Source: 2-12-FULL-35-15 sp036386835 (lineage in GTDB: Bacteria > Bacteroidota > Bacteroidia > 2-12-FULL-35-15). Taken from it: DNA of 64,000 nt. The stretch is from the NCBI GenBank assembly GCA_036386835.1, contig DASVUX010000039.1, forward strand, positions 38,227 through 102,226. Direction: 5' to 3'. Position 1 is the first letter of the stretch. Each line of letters starts with the position of its first letter. The position numbers were made by a program, and so were the translations under genes. The notes beneath the pieces are model-generated. The model ran no database searches. It worked only from the letters and a program-made list of their open reading frames with translations, and was not told the origin of the DNA. Shown here in pieces: positions 35,690 through 43,418 of this stretch.

Positions 35690-37417
35690 ATGGAATTAGA
35701 GAACAAAATAAAAAAGCTAAAAGGGCTTGTTTCTGACCACGAGACGACAGAGTTCCTAACATTTTTAGCGGGTGTCCTATTGCAAATGCCACAGCGACAC
35801 GAAAATCCTTTTTTGAAAAATCTTATGTCTCCAATGAGACAACTTTTTTTCTTGGGACTATTGAACCTAAATAGAAGCTCTACAAAGGACAAAAAAGGAT
35901 TTAATGAGAAAGAATGGGATGAAATAGCTTCACTATTACACGGCATAGAAATGGAATATTTCTTTTTGCTTGGCTTTCCCAAACAAGGAAAGGAAACTAA
36001 AGAAGAGATTGAAAAAATAAGGGTGACAATGCCAACTTTTATGAATTATTTTTTTAACGGACCGTTAGCGTATCAAGAACAGGAAATTGAGCGAATAGAA
36101 AAAGTGTTTCTGGACTTTGAACCCCAAATCATTCAAACCTATGGTGTCAGCCTGTCTGACTTTGTTGCTTTTTATGATTTGGTAAATGAAGCTATTGATA
36201 AGAATTTAAATTTTGCAGTAAAATTCCTCAACAAAGATACTTGGCAAGAATTTACAACAAAATGTATTGACAAGGGGCTTCTAGACCCAAAAGATTGGAT
36301 TAATGAAGCACCGGAAGAAATGATGGCATTTCTAAATTTTACCAGAAACCCTGGTAGCTTCCTGATACTTGACCTTGACAAACTTGATTATTCAATGTTG
36401 GCAAGAGAAAAACTTGAAAAAATAATCAACTATTTTACTTGCAGTTCAAATCCAACAAATGAGATTGCTTATTACACAGAAGACAACGAGTTAATCAAAA
36501 AACCATTTTTTAAAATTTCCGATACAGAATATTTACCCTTATATTTAAAGCAGTATTTAGATTCATGCTACAACTTTCTCTTTAGCAAATGTATTGAATT
36601 CAATAAAGATAAAGCTCTAAAATGCCGAGACGACTATGTAGAACAAAAGACTGAACGAATTTTCAAAAATTTTTTAAAAAACGAAGGACATTTCTATACT
36701 AATTATAGTATTGATAATGGAACGAGCGAGCAAGACTTGTTGATACTATACAATGGCAATGCAATTGTTATTGAGGTTAAAGCATCTAGCTACAGAGCAC
36801 CTATGAGAGATGCTAACAAGGCATTTGACAAATTAAAGTCCGACTTTAAAAAAAGTATCCAGTATGGATACGAACAAACTTCACGAGTTATAAAAGCATT
36901 CAAAATAACCGACAAATTACCCATACTTGACAGCAAAAAGAAACTACTATACGAAATACCAACGAAGCGATATACAACTTATTCAATCATTGTAACACTT
37001 GAACGGTTTGGACATATCCAAACCAACTTAGACGAAATGCTACAACTTGATGACACTGAAAATTATCCTTGGTGTGTAAATATTGACGACTTAGAAGCAT
37101 TCCTTTTAACTCTATCCAAGGAAAAAAATAAATTCAACTCCTTTTTAACTTTTTTACAATATAGAGAAAAATATCACGGACATTTGGTGTGTTCAGACGA
37201 ATTAGAGTTATGTGGGTCATTTTTGACCGATGGCAAAGAATTTTGTTTACGAAGTTTGAAGGAGGAAACAATTGTAACTTTAGCAGACTTAACAGAACCA
37301 ATTGAAAAGTCATACAGGGAGGGAATGGGGTTTGACAATGAAAGAAAGTGGGAGCGAAAAAAAAACAATGACGCAATTTTTTTATATTATGACACAAAAA
37401 CAAACAGCAGCTGTTAA
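35690..37417 (+). CDS. Hypothetical protein with PD-(D/E)XK-type nuclease region
   Basis: 575 residues, no family recognised over its whole length. Residues about 320-400 contain TEQ...EQDLLILYNGNAIVIEVKAS, the strand-turn-strand D-x(n)-ExK pattern of PD-(D/E)XK nucleases (D ~347, E-V-K ~361). The first 310 residues are helical and contain no membrane segment or ATPase motif. It is transcribed in the same direction, 46 bp behind jetD, and could be read through from the Wadjet operon or act alone as a one-gene defence nuclease. The region after the nuclease motif is lysine-rich and helical. Confidence 0.6.
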   Translation: MELENKIKKLKGLVSDHETTEFLTFLAGVLLQMPQRHENPFLKNLMSPMRQLFFLGLLNLNRSSTKDKKGFNEKEWDEIASLLHGIEMEYFFLLGFPKQGKETKEEIEKIRVTMPTFMNYFFNGPLAYQEQEIERIEKVFLDFEPQIIQTYGVSLSDFVAFYDLVNEAIDKNLNFAVKFLNKDTWQEFTTKCIDKGLLDPKDWINEAPEEMMAFLNFTRNPGSFLILDLDKLDYSMLAREKLEKIINYFTCSSNPTNEIAYYTEDNELIKKPFFKISDTEYLPLYLKQYLDSCYNFLFSKCIEFNKDKALKCRDDYVEQKTERIFKNFLKNEGHFYTNYSIDNGTSEQDLLILYNGNAIVIEVKASSYRAPMRDANKAFDKLKSDFKKSIQYGYEQTSRVIKAFKITDKLPILDSKKKLLYEIPTKRYTTYSIIVTLERFGHIQTNLDEMLQLDDTENYPWCVNIDDLEAFLLTLSKEKNKFNSFLTFLQYREKYHGHLVCSDELELCGSFLTDGKEFCLRSLKEETIVTLADLTEPIEKSYREGMGFDNERKWERKKNNDAIFLYYDTKTNSSC

Positions 37418-37505
37418 CATAGGATCACAGGTAATATGGAGCTAAACCACGCTCAAAAAAAGTTGTATTTATTGAACAGTAGATACGGGATCAATCGAAC
37501 ATAGG

Positions 37506-38192
37506 TTATTTTACAAACGCATTTAATATTCGAACAATATTATCCTTTCTTTCAGTTTGATCAGACTGTTCCACATTTCCAAGAAGAGCTTCTGCAAATA
37601 ACTCGTTAGCTAATAAAGAAGAAAATTCTTTTTTCAAATAGTGTCTTACGTCTTCGTTAGCTCCAAGCAGTTCTTCATAGATTTCGTCTCGATTATCTAA
37701 GACAAAAATAATATCTTCTAGATCATGGCTTCCGAACAAATCTCCTTTACCTCTTGTTTTAAATGCTTCCATCTTCGAAGCAATAAAATAAGGTGAGGTA
37801 AATATCTGAATGGATTGCCGTTCTGTTAGTGGACACGAAGTAGAATTCTTTACTCCTTCGACATACCAACGATTAGAAAATCCTAGTACACTAGGATCTG
37901 TTGGCATAAAATCAACTTTCAGTCCTTGGTATAAAAATCTTGATATAATCGGAGCGGTGGTATCATGTTTAAAGCCTAATTCCAGCAAGCGTTCCTGCAT
38001 TTTATAAAATTCCGCTGTGGATATTAACTCAATGACAACATCTACATCATCTGTAGCTCTCACGGCAACAGAAAGTGGCCTTGAAGCATATAGACTAACA
38101 GTTGCCCCACCTACAAAAATTATTTTGTCTTTCCATTCTTCTAATTGTGTGGCGACAGCTCTTAATCGTACTATGTTTATGTGATGATTCAT
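37506..38192 (-). CDS. AbiEii/AbiGii-like nucleotidyltransferase (toxin)
   Basis: 228 residues. The nucleotidyltransferase core shows FVGGATVSLYASRP (GGx-type motif) and VRATDDVDVVIE with D-x-D, then a third acidic position in LKVDFMPTD. This fits AbiEii-type toxins, which act on nucleic acids or NTPs. Its ATG overlaps the upstream gene's stop by 4 bp (ATGA), so toxin and partner are coupled. A downstream terminator was not seen. The assignment to the toxin class rests on the fold and on the paired wHTH gene; target and substrate are not known. Confidence 0.72.
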   Translation of the reverse strand: MNHHINIVRLRAVATQLEEWKDKIIFVGGATVSLYASRPLSVAVRATDDVDVVIELISTAEFYKMQERLLELGFKHDTTAPIISRFLYQGLKVDFMPTDPSVLGFSNRWYVEGVKNSTSCPLTERQSIQIFTSPYFIASKMEAFKTRGKGDLFGSHDLEDIIFVLDNRDEIYEELLGANEDVRHYLKKEFSSLLANELFAEALLGNVEQSDQTERKDNIVRILNAFVK

Positions 38193-38707
38193 AATAATAT
38201 TCTCTTTTTTAGTTCTATTTCTGCCATGTTTCTCTCCCTAGCTCTTCCCACTCTTAGCGCATCCGCCAAAGCCAGTAGCTCATACAATTTAGGGTCTTGT
38301 TTTGCCGCGTTAATTTGTCCCGGATGAAATGGTTCAATTTTCTGCCCTCTAACCTCCCCTTTTGCATCCTGCCAAACAAATAGCTCACTACCTTTAAACT
38401 CTTTATCTAATGGTGGTGCCGAATGCGCGGTAGGAATCCCAGGAACCATTGGTCCAGGCTGCTGAGGGAATACGTGAGGCAGCCCATAGATTAGAAAATC
38501 ATAAATAGCTTTTCTCATGGGAGTCTTTTTATCATCGGCAATCAATCCTCCCAAAACAGATCTATTAATCGACTCACTGACTTCAGACGAACTAATTCCC
38601 AGTTGAATACTGAGATCCTTTAATAAATAAGGAGTATCCTTTCCGAAGGAAATGATTTTTAATAAAATTACTACGTCATGGGGACGCATTCCATTGTGCT
38701 TTTTCAT
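38189..38707 (-). CDS. Winged-helix partner (probable antitoxin/regulator) of the AbiEii-like toxin
   Basis: 172 residues. Residues about 8-70 form a winged HTH (HDVVILLKIISFGKDTPYLLKDLSIQLGISSSEVSESINRSVLGGLI). The rest has no domain I recognise and a proline-rich stretch around residue 85 (PQQPGPMVPGIP). It is the first gene of the pair and lies just behind a TCGCGA triple repeat, which makes autoregulation likely. It is unlike classic AbiEi antitoxins in its second half, so the partner role is inferred from position and coupling. Confidence 0.65.
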   Translation of the reverse strand: MKKHNGMRPHDVVILLKIISFGKDTPYLLKDLSIQLGISSSEVSESINRSVLGGLIADDKKTPMRKAIYDFLIYGLPHVFPQQPGPMVPGIPTAHSAPPLDKEFKGSELFVWQDAKGEVRGQKIEPFHPGQINAAKQDPKLYELLALADALRVGRARERNMAEIELKKRILL

Positions 38708-38731
38708 TTCTAATTATATTAAATTCTCAAT

Positions 38732-38751
38732 TCGCGAATCGCGAATCGCGA
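38732..38751 (-). promoter_or_regulatory. TCGCGA triple repeat, probable operator of the AbiE-like pair
   Basis: Three copies of the palindrome TCGCGA (38732, 38739, 38746) are spaced exactly 7 bp apart, 25-44 bp upstream of the antitoxin-like start at 38707. GC-rich palindromes are rare in this AT-rich island, which supports a protein-binding site. Confidence 0.6.
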
Positions 38752-38845
38752 GACAAATATATAACATTTTCAATACTTCTACAAAATATTGATATGCAAT
38801 CATTTATCCCAAATATACAGATTTACGGGCCAAAATTTAATATAT

Positions 38846-38863
38846 TATACCTTATAGGGTATA
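38846..38863. promoter_or_regulatory. Operator 1 (TATACC-N6-GGTATA) of the XRE regulator
   Basis: TATACC TTATAG GGTATA is an 18-bp dyad. An identical half-site pair with a different spacer lies 40 bp downstream, just before the XRE regulator gene. Confidence 0.65.
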
Positions 38864-38885
38864 ATTTAGTTATTATTATTAGATT

Positions 38886-38903
38886 TATACCCGAAAAGGT
38901 ATA
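38886..38903. promoter_or_regulatory. Operator 2 (TATACC-N6-GGTATA) of the XRE regulator
   Basis: TATACC CGAAAA GGTATA ends 5 bp before the ATG at 38909. The 40-bp centre spacing to operator 1 equals about four helical turns, so two dimers could bind on the same DNA face. Confidence 0.65.
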
Positions 38904-38908
38904 AAAAA

Positions 38909-39352
38909 ATGAAAAAAGAAATTTCCCCATTAGCAGCTTATATTAAATACAAGCGGAGAGAATATAAACTTAGTCAAAAAGACTTGTCAGAAAAAGCAGG
39001 GTTAGGAATTCGTTTTATAAGAGATCTTGAACAGGGTAAGCAAACACTTCGGTTGGATAAAATAAATCACCTACTGTCTATGTTTGGGCATGAAATGAGG
39101 CCACAAAGGTCCAGTCTTGACCGCTATGTAATTTTAACCACATATCTTAACAAAGATGTAATCGTAACGCTTAAAACGAATGAAAGAATTAAAGGTGTTA
39201 TTATTTCAGATTTTATAAATGAAGAAAATATAGCCGCATGGACATTAGTAAAATCTAAAAAAATGAAAGAGTATAAAAAAACACAAAATAAAGATCTGAC
39301 AATTCAAATTAAGCATGAAAATATTCATAAGATAGAACACGATTTAGATTAG
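38909..39352 (+). CDS. XRE/HipB-like transcriptional regulator with C-terminal Sm-like domain
   Basis: 147 residues. Residues about 8-64 are an XRE HTH of the HipB/y4mF type (YIKYKRREYKLSQKDLSEKAGLGIRFIRDLEQGKQTLRLDKINHLLSMFG). The second half (DVIVTLKTNERIKGVIISDF..., LTIQIKHENIHKIE) is a run of beta strands suggestive of an SH3/Sm-like fold that HipB proteins normally lack. No HipA, HipS or HipT kinase is adjacent, so the toxin partner is absent or the regulator controls other genes. The twin operators just upstream argue for autorepression. Confidence 0.75.
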   Translation: MKKEISPLAAYIKYKRREYKLSQKDLSEKAGLGIRFIRDLEQGKQTLRLDKINHLLSMFGHEMRPQRSSLDRYVILTTYLNKDVIVTLKTNERIKGVIISDFINEENIAAWTLVKSKKMKEYKKTQNKDLTIQIKHENIHKIEHDLD

Positions 39353-39388
39353 CTTCCATCATAAAAACACTAATTTTATATATAAGAA

Positions 39389-40029
39389 ATGAAATTTGTA
39401 GCTATCTCTGATACACACGGGCAGCATAATAATTTGAGATTACCTCAAGCGGATGTAATAATTCATGCGGGGGATATTACCAAAAGGGGAAATAAAGAAG
39501 AAGTTGTTGAGTTTCTAACCTGGTTCGCTGAATTACCGTTTACGTATAAAATTTTTATTGCCGGTAATCACGATTTCTTTTTTGAAGAATCATCGGAAGC
39601 TGAAATAGAAAATTTAATTCCATCGAATGTCATTTATCTATGTAACAATAGTGTTTTAATTAATGGGATAAAAATCTGGGGTTCTCCTATTACTCCTTAT
39701 TTCTTTAATTGGGCTTTTAACAGACACAGAGGTGATGATATTTCTAAGTATTGGGACTTGATCCCAATGGACACAGATATTTTAATAACGCATGGTCCTC
39801 CTTTTCAATTCTGGATAAAACAACGGGAAGGTTAGATGTGGGGTGTGAAGATCTTCTAAATACAATCCAACAAATAAAACCTAAATATCATATTTGTGGA
39901 CATATTCACGAAGCCTATGGACAAATTGAAACGGGGTCTACCCATTACATCAATGCTTCTGTTCTTGATGAACACTATTCTCTTAAAAATAGTCCTATTG
40001 AATTTGACTTTAACAACAATGATAAATAG
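39389..40029 (+). pseudogene. Metallophosphoesterase, frameshifted
   Basis: The first frame (39389-39835) has the calcineurin-like motifs SDTHG, HAGD, GNHD and THGPP, then goes out of frame at a TTTT run (39802-39805) and stops. The protein continues in the next frame to 40029: SILDKTTGRLDVG, the conserved KPKYHICGHIHEAYG and YINASVL. Adding one T at that run restores a normal full-length enzyme of about 213 residues. So either the gene is a recent pseudogene or the run is a sequencing error. It would hydrolyse a phosphodiester or phosphomonoester; the substrate is unknown. Confidence 0.8.
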
Positions 40030-40044
40030 TAATCACAAAACTAA

Positions 40045-40467
40045 TTATCTCCATTTAATAGGCGGATCATAGATGCGGCCTTTTACTAAGGAATAATTCT
40101 CTGTAAAATAAGTATCATTTTTATCAGAATAAAATTTCCCAGGCAATCCAATCTTTTCAGCTATTAATTCAAACTCCGCAGGAGAAAAATATCGTTTTTT
40201 CTTATATTCTTTTTCTCCAAAAATGGGTTTTAACCACGCTGCCAATACTTTGTAACTTACTCCCTGTAAATCCTTCAATTGCTTTTTAGTAAAATACTTT
40301 ATATTAGGATCTCCTAGTACCTCCTTAATTGTTTGCATCTCTATAGATGTGAACAATCTTTTTGAGGAGTAGTTTATCTTCTCTGCAATCGGCTTTAATT
40401 TTAACGCTAGAGTCTTATAACTCAATCCATACATTTGACACAGATTACTTTTTGAAACAGATTTCAT
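40045..40467 (-). CDS. Small protein with two tandem HTH-like repeats
   Basis: 140 residues built from two similar ~50-residue units: SKSNLCQMYGLSYKTLALKL...RLFTSIEMQTIKEVLG and TKKQLKDLQGVSYKVLAAWL...RYFSPAEFELIAEKIG. Each looks like a helix-turn-helix plus a short trailing helix, as in MerR-like or phage excisionase-type DNA-binding proteins. No known family is recognised. It could be a regulator or an excisionase of the island, which lacks an integrase. It lies 16 bp from the end of the frameshifted phosphoesterase and converges on it. Confidence 0.6.
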   Translation of the reverse strand: MKSVSKSNLCQMYGLSYKTLALKLKPIAEKINYSSKRLFTSIEMQTIKEVLGDPNIKYFTKKQLKDLQGVSYKVLAAWLKPIFGEKEYKKKRYFSPAEFELIAEKIGLPGKFYSDKNDTYFTENYSLVKGRIYDPPIKWR

Positions 40468-40568
40468 ATTATTTAGGAATATTTTACATTAATTAGGACT
40501 AATTATCCTTTTCCGGACATCGGCCCTTTGACGCGATTGTAGTTTTACCAAAATTTAAACGTGATCTT

Positions 40569-40685
40569 ATGATAATTGAAATTAAAGAAATTAAGGGTAT
40601 AAAAATAAAGATACCTGATTTTTGGAAAATAATAGCCTTGGTTATTACTATTTTAATGGTTCTGAAAAAGTTTGGATATTTATAA
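40569..40685 (+). CDS. Possible small membrane protein, 38 aa
   Basis: A short frame, MIIEIKEIKGIKIKIPDF..., with one hydrophobic stretch (IIALVITILMVL). It lies 41 bp upstream of the gene at 40727 in the same direction. It has no clear ribosome-binding site, so its reality is uncertain; it is listed because position and hydrophobicity suit a small membrane component. Confidence 0.3.
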   Translation: MIIEIKEIKGIKIKIPDFWKIIALVITILMVLKKFGYL

Positions 40686-40726
40686 TATTTTTTTATCAAT
40701 AGAGATCAAACAAATAAAAAAATCTT

Positions 40727-41527
40727 ATGGAATTGCAAAATGTAAATAATATAAGTATTGATAAATACTTTTGGACTCAGTTTAAAGAATACTTAGTTAA
40801 CTTCAAATTTGACGGATTACCTAAAGGTGTTCATTTAACCTTTTCCTTTAATGAAAATAGTGAATATGTAAACTTTCATGTTTCAAGAAATGTAACCGTA
40901 CCAGAAGGCGAAAACAAACCTGCAATTGAAATATTTCGGATAAAAAAAGCATTACTCGAAGAAATTGCTGAGTCGCTTTATGTCAAATTCCTTAATTCCT
41001 ATATAGAGCCATTCGACATTAGCACTTTACCGGAAGAAGCTAATTATTTTTCTTTAGATAATATTGAGTCTAGTCCAATTTATCCCAACATCGAAAAAAG
41101 GATGCTTGAAATATTTAAAGAGCTTTCTTCCTTTCCCTCTCCTTCAAGACTTAAAATAAAAGGAGACATGGAAAGTAAGTTTATGGAATTTGCACAATCA
41201 GAGGAAATGGTAGAATATTTATACAACAATCTTATTCCACTCCCTAACCTAAATCAAGAAGAAGTAATAAGCGGGATGATAGTAAATGGTGAAGAAACTA
41301 TCCCGTTAATGGGTATTTATGGAAAATGGTTTAAATTGAAAGAGCGCACTTCATTAACCGAAATGGTCTCTTCTATTGTTGGGAGGCCACTAGCTGAGGA
41401 TCTTTTATTATATACGCGTAAATCAATCATATGGGTAAAAAATGCAAAAACTAAAAGTGAAGTGGTAAAATATAACAGAGGCATTGAATTAAAGATGGTC
41501 AGAAAGAATGATGTAAAACAACCTTAA
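40727..41527 (+). CDS. Hypothetical protein, 266 aa
   Basis: No family recognised. It is soluble, acidic, without signal peptide or membrane helix: phrases include FWTQFKEYLVNFKFDGLPKG, VHLTFSFNENSEYVNFHVSR, SSFPSPSRLKIKGDMESKFMEF and SLTEMVSSIVGRPLAEDLLLYTRKS. It is the last gene inside the island, 236 bp before the right att site. Base composition matches the island, not the chromosome. An island maintenance or defence role is only a guess from location. Confidence 0.6.
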   Translation: MELQNVNNISIDKYFWTQFKEYLVNFKFDGLPKGVHLTFSFNENSEYVNFHVSRNVTVPEGENKPAIEIFRIKKALLEEIAESLYVKFLNSYIEPFDISTLPEEANYFSLDNIESSPIYPNIEKRMLEIFKELSSFPSPSRLKIKGDMESKFMEFAQSEEMVEYLYNNLIPLPNLNQEEVISGMIVNGEETIPLMGIYGKWFKLKERTSLTEMVSSIVGRPLAEDLLLYTRKSIIWVKNAKTKSEVVKYNRGIELKMVRKNDVKQP

Positions 41528-41694
41528 TAAAAAGAGGTGGTTTCTCAGCAAGTATTTTTATTACTTCCCACGGAAGATATCAGCGCATCAAATAAAATAT
41601 TGAATTTACCCCCAACGAATATGTTGACAGCATATCACCCCTAAAAATAAGTATGCGGCTGTATGCGTTACTGTGATTGGGTTTGCGAGGAAAT

Positions 41695-41721
41695 GGTACA
41701 TTTTTGTACCTTTTATGTACC
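41695..41721. promoter_or_regulatory. GGTACA/TGTACC repeat cluster near attR
   Basis: GGTACA (41695-41700) and TGTACC (41705-41710) form a dyad with a TTTT spacer, and a third TGTACC lies at 41716-41721. The block ends about 42 bp before attR, the usual placement of recombinase or accessory binding sites. Confidence 0.4.
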
Positions 41722-41762
41722 TCGAAGCCTTGAAAACCTCTAAAACGGGGAGTAATTACATA

Positions 41763-41779
41763 TTGTATCGGAAAGTAAG
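41763..41779. repeat. Right attachment site (attR) of the mnmE island
   Basis: TTGTATCGGAAAGTAAG differs from the mnmE end copy (21788-21804) at one base. It does not code for anything here, as expected for the duplicated target segment at the far end of an integrated island. Confidence 0.8.
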
Positions 41780-42005
41780 CCTTAATTATTCAAGTTTTTT
41801 TTATTTCTGATAACTTACATTATGCTCCATACATTGAGGCTGTTAATTCAAAAACCATAATCCTGCATCTCTGCAATTTACCGTTCATGTAATATTTATC
41901 TATTTTGCTCCCGAAGCTTATAATTTTATATTTTAGGATTTGACGTGATTATTATCCAATCCATTACTATAACCAGGCATCCCGATTCAATAACATATAT
42001 TAATA

Positions 42006-43418
42006 ATGAAAAAAATTAGCTTACTATTAACTGCATGCTCCCTTATTGCTGCAACCGGCGGAACCGCCCAGACTGTGCCTCTATTGCTGGAAAGCAAGCT
42101 TAACAACACGCTGGACAGTATGCAGGTTTACATCAACAACAAATCTTTAAGTGCTTCTATTCAGCTGTCGAATACAGCCATTTGGTCAAAAGCGGCAGGA
42201 ATATCTTCTCTTGTTCCTTATTCCCCTGCTGCAACAACGGACACCTATGAAATAGGAAGTGTGGCCAAAACGATGACCGCTGCCTGCGTGCTGCACTTAG
42301 TGGACCAGGGCCTGCTGACGCTGGATGACAGCCTTCATGAATGGATCGATACCATTCCGCATATCAACCCTGACATTACCATTCGTCAGTTATTAAGGCA
42401 TCAAAGCGGGATCTATGAAGTGCTCAGTAACCCGGCACATCAGTCTGCTTTGCTTGCAGACACAGATTCCATCTGGTCGGCACTGGATTTTATAAGTGCC
42501 TTTATTCAACCTGCGCCCGGTGTTCCCGGAGGAAGCTTTGCCTATAACAATACCGGATACTTTCTTTTAGGAATGATCATAGAAGAAGTAACCGGCAATC
42601 CTTTTCAGTCAGAGATCCGAAGCCGTTTCCTCACCCCATTGAATTTAAACACACTTGCCATCCCCTCGCTTGAACCTTTTTCCTCACCAGTAGCGCATGT
42701 ATGGATCGATACAGATGGTGACGGTGTAACTGAAGATGACCACACTTTCTTTTACAACTGGAGGTCGCTTAACTCGGCCGTTGCGGCTGCAGGAGGGTAT
42801 TATGGAACCGCTTCCGATGTATCGCAGTGGATGCGCAGCTACATGAGAGGCGACCTACATTCTGCCGGAATAATGTCACAGGCAAAATCAACCATTACAG
42901 CAGGTGGAATGCCGGCAACTTACGGATTAGGCCTGATGAGAAAATTATTTTCGGGCCTGGTCGGATACGGACATGGCGGTGATCTTGCTTATTCCGCAAG
43001 CTCTTGGTACTTCCCTTCAAAAGACATAAGTATTACGGTGCTGAACAATGATGCAGATATAACCTCCTGGCAATTAGTCCCTGTAGTTAACGCATTGCTC
43101 CAGTCATACAATCAGTGGGAAGCGATTACCACTACTGTTTCGGAATTGGATCTGTCGAACATCAGTATTTCGGCTTATCCCAACCCTTTCAAGAATGATC
43201 TTTCTTTGTCCCTGCACATTAACGGTCCTGTGGCATCTGTTAGGATGGTCCTTACAAATACACTTGGCGAAGAAGTAGCAAGTTTGGAAAGAGAAAATTT
43301 AACTGCAGGTGATCATTTGATTGGATTTGAAGATCTGACTGAGATCACTTCTGGAATGTATTTCGTCACAACCTCCCTGGATGGCCAGGCTGTTAAAACT
43401 GTAAAAGTTGTGAAATAG
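42006..43418 (+). CDS. Serine hydrolase (class C beta-lactamase-like) with T9SS sorting domain
   Basis: 470 residues. A signal peptide (MKKISLLLTACSLIAATGGTAQ) precedes a beta-lactamase/transpeptidase-fold domain with SVAK (SxxK nucleophile) in EIGSVAKTMTAACVLHL, YNN (YxN) in FAYNNTGYFLLGMII, and GHGGD replacing KTG. The last 80 residues form a T9SS type A sorting domain (AYPNPFKNDLSLSL..., SGMYFVTTSLDGQ, KVVK). It is therefore a surface or secreted esterase/peptidase of unknown substrate, not a classic antibiotic resistance enzyme. A terminator follows. Confidence 0.88.
   Translation: MKKISLLLTACSLIAATGGTAQTVPLLLESKLNNTLDSMQVYINNKSLSASIQLSNTAIWSKAAGISSLVPYSPAATTDTYEIGSVAKTMTAACVLHLVDQGLLTLDDSLHEWIDTIPHINPDITIRQLLRHQSGIYEVLSNPAHQSALLADTDSIWSALDFISAFIQPAPGVPGGSFAYNNTGYFLLGMIIEEVTGNPFQSEIRSRFLTPLNLNTLAIPSLEPFSSPVAHVWIDTDGDGVTEDDHTFFYNWRSLNSAVAAAGGYYGTASDVSQWMRSYMRGDLHSAGIMSQAKSTITAGGMPATYGLGLMRKLFSGLVGYGHGGDLAYSASSWYFPSKDISITVLNNDADITSWQLVPVVNALLQSYNQWEAITTTVSELDLSNISISAYPNPFKNDLSLSLHINGPVASVRMVLTNTLGEEVASLERENLTAGDHLIGFEDLTEITSGMYFVTTSLDGQAVKTVKVVK

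Larger units (their letters stand above)
21788..41779. mobile_element. Defence island inserted at the mnmE 3' end
   Basis: A roughly 20-kb segment bounded by 17-bp direct repeats (16/17 identical). It is visibly AT-richer than both flanks and holds two SMC-type systems, several nucleases, an AbiE-like toxin pair, an XRE regulator and two decayed genes. No integrase, transposase or conjugation gene was found, so it is either mobilised in trans or a remnant. The mosaic of complete systems mixed with broken genes suggests accretion by repeated integration at the same site. Confidence 0.78.
41528..42005. other. Right end of the island and flanking chromosome, no gene
   Basis: 478 bases. They hold the GTACA dyads at 41695-41721 and the right att site at 41763-41779; the DNA after 41780 is non-coding flank belonging to the chromosome downstream of mnmE. 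A short frame starting around 41719 crosses the att site and stops, and is not a gene. Confidence 0.6.

Noticed and set aside
38909..39352. Possible HipBA toxin-antitoxin system
   Set aside because: No HipA, HipS or HipT kinase is present; the downstream gene is a metallophosphoesterase. Only a regulator is supported.
40499..40699. 66-codon hydrophobic minus-strand frame
   Set aside because: It is a shadow of AT-rich DNA and overlaps the more plausible 38-aa plus-strand frame.
41719..41811. Short frame starting MYLEALKTSK that crosses the right att site
   Set aside because: It resembles the start of some phage integrases only loosely, and stops after about 30 codons just past attR; no integrase core follows. 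Treated as non-coding island end.
42006..43418. Antibiotic-resistance beta-lactamase
   Set aside because: The SxxK and YxN motifs fit the general serine hydrolase family, but the T9SS tail and GHGGD motif point to a secreted esterase/peptidase; there is no evidence for resistance.
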